Shown here: positions 23,136-30,506 of the stretch, one piece after another | Position numbering within the stretch: position 1 is the stretch's first letter | How the letters are laid out: each line of letters starts with the position of its first letter | Assembly (NCBI GenBank): GCA_041687335.1 | Contig: JAWLCE010000008.1 | Span: 59,149-123,148 of the forward strand | Direction: 5' to 3' | Source of the DNA: JAJFUE01 sp041687335 | GTDB lineage: Bacteria > Sumerlaeota > Sumerlaeia > MVZB01 | DNA: 64,000 nt | Made by a program: the position numbers and the translations under genes | The notes under the pieces: generated by a model | What the model saw: the letters and a program-made list of their open reading frames with translations, nothing else | Told to the model about the DNA's origin: nothing | Database searches by the model: none

Positions 23136-23410
23136 GACCTGCAGGCGTGGGTTTTAAATGGCCCAACCAAAGGCTCAACCGACCTCGTAAATTAAGCTGC
23201 GCCAATCATCGAAAAAAAAGTTGCCAAATCGGAGCAATGGGTCTAACAATAAAGGCATAGGGATTTCCCCGAGCCATGTCTCGGGTGTTTCCCCCCTGAA
23301 GGGTTCCGCTGTCCCTGACCCGTTGTTTTGCCCGCGGCTGTTCTCCCTGCCTTGGCTTTCATGCCCGAACCCTCCATGACCGATACGAAAACCAGACTGA
23401 CGGGGAGTTC

Positions 23411-23872
23411 ATGGTCATGAACGAGGCAATCAGCAAGATTCTCAATCATCTTCAACGCGAGCAGGATGACGCCATGCCCGCCCTGCTCGAGCGGCTCGAC
23501 AGCTACACCTCGCTCGACGGGTTCGTCTTCGACGCCCTGACCCGCGAGCAGACCCGCGAAATCCGCGAATGGATCCATAACCGCCCGCGGATCGAAGGGG
23601 TCGAAACCTTCGTCTATACCTATCGCGGCCGCATCCATCTGGAGTTTGATTACGAGGTCTTCGACTTGGCCCCGGCCGATCGCCTGCGCTGCTTCGAGCA
23701 GGCGATCGCCCGACTGCGCCAATTGGCGCGCCGCTTCCCCGATCTGTGTTCGGAGTGGACCTCGTGCATCTATGGGCTGCGCCACGCCTATTATCGAATC
23801 AAGGCCGGCCAGTTGCTGCTCGCCGAGCCCGTGACATCCCCCGATGAGGCTCGCGTTCGCATGCTGAGCTGA
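23411..23872 (+). CDS. Hypothetical protein
   Basis: 153 residues, no family recognised. It looks like a small alpha/beta domain (GVETFVYTYRGRIHLEFDYEVFDL, then RLRCFEQAIARLRQLARRFPDL). GGGGAG lies 5 bases before ATG 23411, with a second in-frame ATG at 23417. It is a single-gene unit closed by a strong terminator at 23909. Confidence 0.6.
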   Translation: MVMNEAISKILNHLQREQDDAMPALLERLDSYTSLDGFVFDALTREQTREIREWIHNRPRIEGVETFVYTYRGRIHLEFDYEVFDLAPADRLRCFEQAIARLRQLARRFPDLCSEWTSCIYGLRHAYYRIKAGQLLLAEPVTSPDEARVRMLS

Positions 23873-23908
23873 TTGATGCTGGATTTTTTCAAATTTCCGC
23901 CAAGACAC

Positions 23909-23937
23909 CCGGCCCACGAGGGCCGGCTCTTTTTTTG
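23909..23937 (+). terminator. Rho-independent terminator
   Basis: CCGGCCC-acga-GGGCCGG (23909-23926) followed by CTCTTTTTTT. It ends the hypothetical gene at 23411-23872. Confidence 0.85.
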
Positions 23938-24065
23938 GGATGTTATCACGTGCGGGGAGAGTAGTTCGGCTTGCTCCTGATCGCACAATTGAGCTTGACC
24001 CTCCGGCGACAAGCCGATTCAATAGCGGGGACAGTCAAGCGCCCCGCAAGAAAGGATTCTGCCAC

Positions 24066-24752
24066 GTGCCACGCGTCGCGCGCCTCGTCATCCCCGGCCA
24101 GCTTCACCATGCCGTCCAGCGCGGCAACAACGGCCAGCAAGTCTTTCATTGCGACGAGGACTACATGCATTATCTGGGGTTGCTGGCCGAGGAAGCTCAC
24201 CGCCATGAAATGTCGGTCCAGGGATGGTGCCTGATGCCGGACCACGTGCATCTGGTGGTTCGTCCGGCGCGAGCACCGGACCTGGCCGCCGCCATCGGCC
24301 GCATCCACTTCCGCTATGCCCAATACGCCAATCGCGCCCGAGGCCGCGGCGGCAACCTCTGGCACGACCGCTTCCGCTCCTGTCTGCTCGAGGGCGGGCA
24401 CGTGCTCGAGGCCATTCACGCGATCGAGCGCAACCCCGTGCGCGCCCGCCTGGTCCGCCTGCCGTGGCTTTGGTCGTGGTCCAGCGCCGCCGCCCATCTG
24501 GGCGAGCTTGACTTTTATGGCCTGCTCGATAACCAAGGCTGGCTGCGGCTGGTGGGCGGGCTTGACTGGCGCGAGCGGCTGCGCCAGCGCGAGGACCCCA
24601 AAACGTTGGCCCGGCTGCTGCAGGCCACCAGCACCGGCCGCCCGTTGGCGGACGCCCCGTATCTGGCTGAACTGGAAGCCCAATTGGGGCGCCGGCTCCA
24701 CGCCCTGCCCAACGGCCGACCGCGCAAACACAAGGCGCCCGCCTGCGACTGA
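24066..24752 (+). CDS. REP-associated tyrosine transposase (RAYT, Y1 family)
   Basis: 228 residues from a GTG start with AAAGGA upstream. The N-terminus (PRVARLVIPGQLHHAVQRGNNGQ) and the HUH metal motif in MPDHVHLVV are those of Y1/IS200-like transposases of the RAYT type. GNLWHDRFRS and IERNPVRARLV complete the domain; the nucleophile is probably the Tyr in the FRYAQYANR helix. RAYTs are single-copy, domesticated enzymes linked to REP palindromes. No terminal inverted repeats or target duplications are visible around it. Confidence 0.85.
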   Translation: MPRVARLVIPGQLHHAVQRGNNGQQVFHCDEDYMHYLGLLAEEAHRHEMSVQGWCLMPDHVHLVVRPARAPDLAAAIGRIHFRYAQYANRARGRGGNLWHDRFRSCLLEGGHVLEAIHAIERNPVRARLVRLPWLWSWSSAAAHLGELDFYGLLDNQGWLRLVGGLDWRERLRQREDPKTLARLLQATSTGRPLADAPYLAELEAQLGRRLHALPNGRPRKHKAPACD

Positions 24753-24759
24753 GGCGCGC

Positions 24760-26187
24760 TCATGTTTCAGGTTGTGGCGCCGCCGCGTCCCGCTTGACCA
24801 GAGCGACGACCCAATGACCGGCCCCCGGTGCCTTCAGCCGCGCCACGCGTCCCCCGCGCAGCGTCGCCCGCGGGCCCCACTCCCCCGTCGCGATCTCAAT
24901 CCAGTGAAGATCATACTCGCCCGGCGCGGCCGTGAGGTCGAGCCCGACCGCCCCGCCATCGGTGAAGTAGAGCGCATAGGCCCGACCCGGCTGCGCGGCG
25001 AGATAGGCTTCGTTTTCCTCCCGCTCGCTGAGCAGATCCTGGGCCGGCGCCACGTCCCATAGCTTGATCAGCGACTCCAGCTTGCGCGCCGCCACCAGCG
25101 AGGCCACCGCCGGCGCCGAGAGCCCCAGCCCTGAGTCCGGCCGGTGAAACCGTGCCGCCGCCGCCCCGCCGATCAGGTGGCGCCACCAGCGCTCCAGTCC
25201 ATCGCGGTTGTCGCCGAAGCGCCCACCATCGGCTCCATAGGTCTTGACGGTATTGAGCGGGCGTGGGCGTTCGGAAATGTAATCGCGCACCCACTGGAAA
25301 TGGTCCCAGTGCGCCTGGCCTTTCTTCTGGTTGTTCTGCGAGACGTCGGCGAAGTCGTAGCGCTCGGGGTGGTCGAGCGTGCGTCGGTGCGTCTCGCTCC
25401 TGATGTCCCAGTTGTCCCACATCTCGGTCACGCAGACCTGCTTGCCCGCCGCAGCAGCGCGCTCACGAATGAATTCAGCCCAATAGGCACCCCAAGCCTC
25501 CTCGGCCGAGGTTTCATTATCAATACAATAAAGTACATGGTCGTATTTGAGCGCGTGCGCAAGCATCCGCTCCACAAACCGCCGCTGGTGCCTGAGCACG
25601 ACCGTGTTGTTGCGCTGGCCCGGGGTGGTGAAGAAAAACGGCTGTTTGTTCTGGCCCGGATGTGCGGGATACTCCGCCGCCAAGCCCGACTCCTCATGGG
25701 TATAGTTGACGTTGTTGGCCGGGTTGTAGGGGTGCGGCGGCCAGTGGTTGCGCGAGTAGTCAAAGCGGTCCCAGACCTCGATCTGGACGATGATGCCGCG
25801 CTCGGCGGTCCAGCGCAGCAGGTTCTCCAGGCGCATCCAATAGGCCTCGTTCCACTGCTCCAAATCGTAGCGGCCCGGGGATATCTCCTTGTAGGCATAG
25901 AGCTCGAACCCCCCGTCCCGACGGTCACTCATCGTGTTGCGGATGTAGTTGGCGCCGGCACGCACCATCTCGTCCAAGTGCGCCTCCAGGTTAGGGATCT
26001 GGAACAGGTTGTCGTCCTGGCTGCCGCCCAGCAGCAGCACCGGCCGGCCTTGATATTGCCAGTAGCGGGGATTTTCGCTCCATGGCTGGATGCGATCGTT
26101 CGCGGTTTCCGCCGCGACCGCGCTTCCAACGCCCAGGACGACCAGCACCAGCATCGCCCCGGCCAGCATGCACGCCCGGTTCATCAT
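24760..26187 (-). CDS. Secreted TIM-barrel glycoside hydrolase-like protein
   Basis: 475 residues with a signal peptide (MMNRACMLAGAMLVLVVLGV, cleavage near AVAA-E). The main domain resembles cellulase/apiosidase-type TIM barrels: LLGGSQDDNLFQIPN, YIRNTMSDRRDGG, IIVQIEVWDRFDY, and Asn224-Glu225 in YCIDNETSAEE as the likely acid/base. The last 90 residues look like a small beta domain, as in the putative collagen-binding tails of this type. The substrate is unknown. AGGAGGGG lies 5 bases before ATG 26187. A terminator separates it from the oxidoreductase gene upstream. Confidence 0.7.
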   Translation of the reverse strand: MMNRACMLAGAMLVLVVLGVGSAVAAETANDRIQPWSENPRYWQYQGRPVLLLGGSQDDNLFQIPNLEAHLDEMVRAGANYIRNTMSDRRDGGFELYAYKEISPGRYDLEQWNEAYWMRLENLLRWTAERGIIVQIEVWDRFDYSRNHWPPHPYNPANNVNYTHEESGLAAEYPAHPGQNKQPFFFTTPGQRNNTVVLRHQRRFVERMLAHALKYDHVLYCIDNETSAEEAWGAYWAEFIRERAAAAGKQVCVTEMWDNWDIRSETHRRTLDHPERYDFADVSQNNQKKGQAHWDHFQWVRDYISERPRPLNTVKTYGADGGRFGDNRDGLERWWRHLIGGAAAARFHRPDSGLGLSAPAVASLVAARKLESLIKLWDVAPAQDLLSEREENEAYLAAQPGRAYALYFTDGGAVGLDLTAAPGEYDLHWIEIATGEWGPRATLRGGRVARLKAPGAGHWVVALVKRDAAAPQPET

Positions 26188-26226
26188 GGTTCCCCTCCTG
26201 CTTTCAAACAATTTCAGGCCCCATAG

Positions 26227-26267
26227 CAAAAACGGCGGGGGAGCCGCGTTTGGACATCCCCCGCCGT
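26227..26267 (-). terminator. Rho-independent terminator of the Gfo/Idh gene
   Basis: On the minus strand, ACGGCGGGGGA (26267-26257) pairs with TCCCCCGCCGT (26242-26232), followed by five Ts. It lies directly after the oxidoreductase gene and before the glycosidase gene, so the latter needs its own promoter. Confidence 0.88.
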
Positions 26268-26289
26268 CATTCTAACGCGCTGGTCAGGC

Positions 26290-27642
26290 TCAGACCTTCA
26301 GTTCCCACCCCGGCGCGTATTCGCGGGACCACATGCTCATCGCCTCGTCATCGCCGACGATGTGCCCGTTGGCGGGGTTGAGGTTGAGGGTGCGGCCGGT
26401 GCGCTGGGCGATATTGCCGATGTGCAGGATCGCGCAGCTCTTGTGACCCTCGGTGGCCGGCGAGTTGGGCTGCTTGTTTCCACGGACGGCCTCGATGAAG
26501 TCGATCACGTGCAGCTCGTCGATGCGGCTGGTCGAGCGCGTGTCGAGCGGGTCGCCTTCCTGCGCCCCCTTGACCTCGCGAATCACGTTCCGCTTGTTGT
26601 CATAGACGGTGAAGGCGTTGCCGTCGATCAGCATCGTGCCCTCGGTGCCGAAGACCAGCACGCCGCGGCCGAGCTGCTCGGTCTGCCAGCCATTGCAGCT
26701 GCGCCCCTCCCAGCTGATGGACTTGCCGTCCTCGAAGTCCCAGCCGATGACCTGGGTGTCCGGGCATTCCCAATCGTCCTGGTAGTGGTAGCGGCCGCCG
26801 TTGGAGACCACACGCGAGGGGAAATCCACCCCCAGCGCCCAGCGCGCCACGTCGATCTCATGGGTGCCGTTGTTGAGCGCCTCGCCGGTCCCCCAGTGCC
26901 AGAACCAGTGCCAGTTGTAGTGAATCAGGTTGTCCTTGTAGGGCCGGCGCGGCGCCGGGCCCTGCCACAGCTCGTAATCAAGCTCGGCCGGGGGCGCAAC
27001 TTCCTTGCCGACGCCGATCGGGGCGCGGTTGTTGCAATACCAGCCGCGCGCAAAATAGGCGCGCCCGATCTCGCCGCCGCGGATCGCCTCGATCGCACGG
27101 TTGGTGTTGGGGTAGGAGCGCCGCTGGTTGCCCAGCTGGAAAACCTTACCGTAGCGCTCGACCGCCTCGATGACCAGCTCGCCCTCGCGCGGATTCTGCG
27201 AGATCGGCTTCTCGAGGTAGACGTGCTTGCCGGCCTGCAGCGCCGCCACGGCCTGATAGGCATGCAAATGATCGGGCGTGGCGATGACCACCGCGTCCAC
27301 GTCCTTGTTCTCCAGCACGCGGCGGAAGTCGGTCTCGGTGGAGGGCTCACGGCCACCCGCCTTGGTCACCGCGTTCACACCCTTCTGGAGCACGCGCCGG
27401 TCCACGTCGCAGATGTTGATCACGTCAACGCCTTCGACCCCTTGGAACATCCCCACCAGCGGCGTGCCGCGTCCATTGACGCCCCAGACCGAGACGCGGA
27501 TGGTGTCATTGGCGCCGCGCGCGCGCTGAATCATCGGGGCGGCCTGTGCCGCCAGCGGCCCACTCAGGCCCGCCAGCCCCAGCGCCCCGGCGGCGCCGGC
27601 GGCGCGCTTTAAGAAGTTTCTCCGGTCGATCCGATCCGTCAT
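26290..27642 (-). CDS. Gfo/Idh/MocA-family oxidoreductase with Tat signal
   Basis: 450 residues. The N-terminus carries a twin-arginine signal (DRRNFLKRAAGAAGA; RR at 7-8). A Rossmann motif GVNGRG is at 54-59, and the family Glu-Lys-Pro is at 144-146 (LEKPIS). HWFWHWGTGEALNNGTHEID is typical of the secreted subgroup abundant in Planctomycetota-like bacteria. The protein probably oxidises or reduces sugar-derived substrates in the periplasm with bound NAD(P). AGGAGCG precedes ATG 27642; an upstream extension to 27846 lacks support. It lies next to a secreted glycosidase. Confidence 0.85.
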   Translation of the reverse strand: MTDRIDRRNFLKRAAGAAGALGLAGLSGPLAAQAAPMIQRARGANDTIRVSVWGVNGRGTPLVGMFQGVEGVDVINICDVDRRVLQKGVNAVTKAGGREPSTETDFRRVLENKDVDAVVIATPDHLHAYQAVAALQAGKHVYLEKPISQNPREGELVIEAVERYGKVFQLGNQRRSYPNTNRAIEAIRGGEIGRAYFARGWYCNNRAPIGVGKEVAPPAELDYELWQGPAPRRPYKDNLIHYNWHWFWHWGTGEALNNGTHEIDVARWALGVDFPSRVVSNGGRYHYQDDWECPDTQVIGWDFEDGKSISWEGRSCNGWQTEQLGRGVLVFGTEGTMLIDGNAFTVYDNKRNVIREVKGAQEGDPLDTRSTSRIDELHVIDFIEAVRGNKQPNSPATEGHKSCAILHIGNIAQRTGRTLNLNPANGHIVGDDEAMSMWSREYAPGWELKV

Positions 27643-27849
27643 GGTTTCGCTCCTGCGCAATTGGAATGTGTTGCCACTACCGTTGCGGCCGCGCGCCCGG
27701 CAGGCTCGACAGTTCCCGTCCGCGTCCCGGCTGATGCCCGGACTCAGCGGCAAGGTTCCTGTCAGTCGCTTATTTGCATGAAGCCTGGTGCAATCCTGAA
27801 GCGGCGATGGCACTACAACATTAGGCAAGCCAAATTGGATTGACAATAT

Positions 27850-28518
27850 TTATTCGAGCCCCGGCCGTGCGCCAGGGGCGATTGCGGCCGCCTGCGCCTC
27901 GGGGCGAACCAGCCCCGCCAGCCCCAGGAAGGCCAGCTCCGCCAGGATCATGCCCGCCACCATGCCGGCCACCATCGCCACCTGAGCCCCCGCTGCCGGT
28001 GCACCCAGCGCCAGCCCCAGCCGCGCCCCCAGCAACCGGCCGCACAGGATCATCCCCCAGATCATGCCGCCGTTGCCGAAAATATGGACCGCCCACCAGC
28101 GCCGCCGCGAGTGGCGCGCCATCTCCGCACAGCGCGTCCACAGCACCGCCGGCGGAATTGCCCCTGCCAGCATCAGTCCCGTCATCCAGGTAAAGATCGG
28201 CCTGAGCATCGAACCGCCGCCGTGGCCGGCGCAACACGATCCTGCCAGCGTGCCAAAACCGGCATCAGCCCAACTGCCGATCAGCATTCCCAGCCCACCG
28301 AAGCTAACCATGATGATCGCCATGTCGACGCGGTGATGAATCAGTCGCCGCTGGCGCCACAACTCAAAGCTGGCCCACCCAGCCACCAGGGCAAGGACCA
28401 ACAACTGCACGGCCGCGCGCCCGCTCATCTGCGCCAGCCCGACCAGCAGCACGCCCTGCGCCGCCACGGCGATCCCGATCGCGAGGGCCAGTCGTTCGTT
28501 GCGCCACAAGCTCATCAT
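27850..28518 (-). CDS. Polytopic membrane protein, function unknown
   Basis: 222 residues with about six hydrophobic segments (LALAIGIAVAAQGVLLVGLA, LLVLALVAGWASFEL, MAIIMVSFGGLGMLIGSWA, MTGLMLAGAIPPAVLW, MIWGMILCGRLLGARLGL, VAMVAGMVAGMILAELAFLGL). One loop contains CCAGHGGG, possibly metal-related. The start at 28518 is favoured by GGAG 8 bases upstream; in-frame starts at 28536-28554 are also possible. It is 80 bases downstream of the phage-derived cassette on the same strand. I cannot tell whether it belongs to it. Confidence 0.6.
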   Translation of the reverse strand: MMSLWRNERLALAIGIAVAAQGVLLVGLAQMSGRAAVQLLVLALVAGWASFELWRQRRLIHHRVDMAIIMVSFGGLGMLIGSWADAGFGTLAGSCCAGHGGGSMLRPIFTWMTGLMLAGAIPPAVLWTRCAEMARHSRRRWWAVHIFGNGGMIWGMILCGRLLGARLGLALGAPAAGAQVAMVAGMVAGMILAELAFLGLAGLVRPEAQAAAIAPGARPGLE

Positions 28519-28598
28519 CCATTTCTCCGCATCCATCATGCCCGCCGGTGCCAACCGATTGAAATAAAATTTATCTCACCGCAGTGTGGAGTGCCTCG

Positions 28599-28916
28599 CT
28601 ACCTCATCGTCAGCTCGAGCAGACGGCGGGTCAGTTGGCCCAGCTCCGCCAGGCGCTCGGGCGCCAGAGTGCAGGCCCCGGCCCCCGCCAGGAACATCAG
28701 GGTCGCCAGTCGCCACGGATGGCGCTGGGCCAGCCGCACCAGCCCCCATCGATGCTCGTTGGCGCGATGATACGCCTCGTGCGCCTCCAGCCGCCCTGTC
28801 AGCTGGTCGCAGACCACCCGCAGCCCGCCCTCCAAATCATCGAGCCGCTGGCACAGGTGCCCGTGGCGCTCGTCCAGGTGGCGGCGCAGCTCCCCCAGCC
28901 AGTTATGATCGATCAT
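28599..28916 (-). CDS. Small coiled-coil protein with one membrane segment
   Basis: 105 residues. The N-terminal 55 residues are helical with heptad character (LGELRRHLDERHGHLCQRLDDLEGGL). One hydrophobic segment follows at about 70-88 (ATLMFLAGAGACTLA). This coiled-coil-then-TM layout is like XhlA-type holin partners. With its position after the fibre-like gene it could be a release or membrane-contact protein, but that is inference. AGGAGGGGG lies just before ATG 28916. Confidence 0.6.
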   Translation of the reverse strand: MIDHNWLGELRRHLDERHGHLCQRLDDLEGGLRVVCDQLTGRLEAHEAYHRANEHRWGLVRLAQRHPWRLATLMFLAGAGACTLAPERLAELGQLTRRLLELTMR

Positions 28917-28933
28917 GGTGCCCCCTCCTGTGC

Positions 28934-30463
28934 TTAATGGTTCACACCGTAGCTGACCTCGCACCACCGCCCCCCTACAAAAAGCAGCATCAGCACGTCA
29001 CCCGCCTCGAGCACACGGCTGGAGGCGCCCAGCGCCAGACCGCTGCCCGTCAGGAAGTCCTCGTCGTAAAACTGCACCGCGGCATCAGGGTTCTGATTGA
29101 CCAGCACCAGCCACTGGCCCTCGCTGCCCGCGGCTATCGTCGGGGTGGACCCCATCCACAGCTCCGATCCCGGCATCAGCGCGACCAGCCCCGCAGCCGG
29201 CTGGATGGTGTCGTAAATGCTTGTCAGCACCTGCTGCGCCGGGTCCAACCGGAGTCGCCCCTGCAGACAGGCCTCTCCCTCGACATCGAGCCGATCTCGC
29301 ACGCGCGCCGCCCCGGCCACGTCCAGCCGTGCCTGCGGATCGACCGTGCCGATCCCCAGCCGCCGGCTGCCCGCATCGAAGGCCAGTCCCTCGCTGCCCC
29401 CGGCGCGAAAGCTCTCCTGCACATGAGCCCGGCCGCGCACGTCCAGGTCGCCCGGGCCGGTCGCCAGCGGACTGGCGCTGCCCGCCGTGCCGACCTGCAC
29501 CAGTTGGCTGCTCGTGATGCGCATCGCCTCGCTCAGCACGTTCGCGGCGCCGGCGGTGTAGAACCGCATGTTGGACAGGTAGGAGCTCTCGACGAAGGCG
29601 CGGATCGCGCCGATGGAGGTCGTCAACCCGCTCAGCATGCGGATACCGGCGTTGTCGCCCAAGTTGCCCCCCGTCACCGAAAGGGCCAGATAGAGGTCGT
29701 CCACTCCCGCGCCGCCGGCGGAAACATGCAGCGGATGGGTGGGGCTGGCGGTGCCGATGCCGACCTTGCCGTCGGCGGCCAGGTGAAGTTCGCTCGCGCC
29801 CGCGCTGTTGCTGAAGTTGATCTGCGCCCCCGGTGCGGCCTTGCGCAGCTCGGCCGTCGAACTCCCGCTCGCAAAGATATGCAGGCGCGAATCCAGCGTG
29901 CCGACGCTCGATCCCAGCGTAATGCCACCGGCGGTCGAATTGGGTCCGCGCACGTGCAGCGTCGAGGTCGGAGCAGCCGTCCCCAGCCCCAGCCGCCCCG
30001 CCGGCGCGTCCCAGCGCAGGTTAAAGGCGTCGTGGCTGTAGACCCCTCCCGCGCCGGCGAAGATCAGCGAGCCCTCGGCGAAGGGGCCCGCCGCGCCGGT
30101 TCCGCCCCGGTCCACCGGCAGCATCGGCAGCGACAGCGCCCCCGCCGCCGGATCATACATCAGCGGCGGCTGCGCCGAGATCGCCGCCCGCCCGCGCTCC
30201 TGGGTCAGGTAGTGAGGGTGGTCGTCGCGGTCGAGACCCTGCAGCAGCCAGTGGGCCGAGTCCGCGCCAAATCGCAGCTCGCCCAGCGTCACCGGTGATG
30301 TCAGCTCGCTGTCGCGCAGCAGCAGGCGCCCCTGCCCGTCGCGCTCGATCAGCACCTGCCCGTCATAAACCCCCTCGCGTCCGATCTCCACCTCGTGCGT
30401 TTGCAAGGCCGCGGCCGGAATCGCCAGCAGCAGCCCGATCAGCATCATCCATGGGCGCATCAT
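28934..30463 (-). CDS. Tail-fibre-like repeat protein with a signal peptide
   Basis: 509 residues. Three or more repeats of the form LG(L/I)GT-x-x-P-x-x-x-L-x-V occur: GRLGLGTAAPTSTLHV, GKVGIGTASPTHPLHV and RRLGIGTVDPQARLDV. They are characteristic of trimeric tail fibre shafts and related surface adhesins. The N-terminus is a clear secretion signal (MMRPWMMLIGLLLAIPAAA), which phage fibres normally lack because they assemble in the cytoplasm. The protein may therefore be an exported adhesin that has taken over a fibre gene, or a host gene next to the cassette. Confidence 0.65.
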   Translation of the reverse strand: MMRPWMMLIGLLLAIPAAALQTHEVEIGREGVYDGQVLIERDGQGRLLLRDSELTSPVTLGELRFGADSAHWLLQGLDRDDHPHYLTQERGRAAISAQPPLMYDPAAGALSLPMLPVDRGGTGAAGPFAEGSLIFAGAGGVYSHDAFNLRWDAPAGRLGLGTAAPTSTLHVRGPNSTAGGITLGSSVGTLDSRLHIFASGSSTAELRKAAPGAQINFSNSAGASELHLAADGKVGIGTASPTHPLHVSAGGAGVDDLYLALSVTGGNLGDNAGIRMLSGLTTSIGAIRAFVESSYLSNMRFYTAGAANVLSEAMRITSSQLVQVGTAGSASPLATGPGDLDVRGRAHVQESFRAGGSEGLAFDAGSRRLGIGTVDPQARLDVAGAARVRDRLDVEGEACLQGRLRLDPAQQVLTSIYDTIQPAAGLVALMPGSELWMGSTPTIAAGSEGQWLVLVNQNPDAAVQFYDEDFLTGSGLALGASSRVLEAGDVLMLLFVGGRWCEVSYGVNH

Positions 30464-30506
30464 TTGCCTCTCCTTTTTCGGTGTTCAATTAGATTGAAAA
30501 GGGCCT

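Noticed and set aside
23136..23410. Possible riboswitch before the hypothetical gene at 23411
   Set aside because: Only a short CCGAG/CTCGG hairpin is visible, with no match to a known riboswitch consensus.
24066..24752. Complete insertion sequence around the Y1 transposase
   Set aside because: No terminal repeats, subterminal palindromes or target duplication were seen; RAYT-type sequence features indicate a single-copy domesticated gene.
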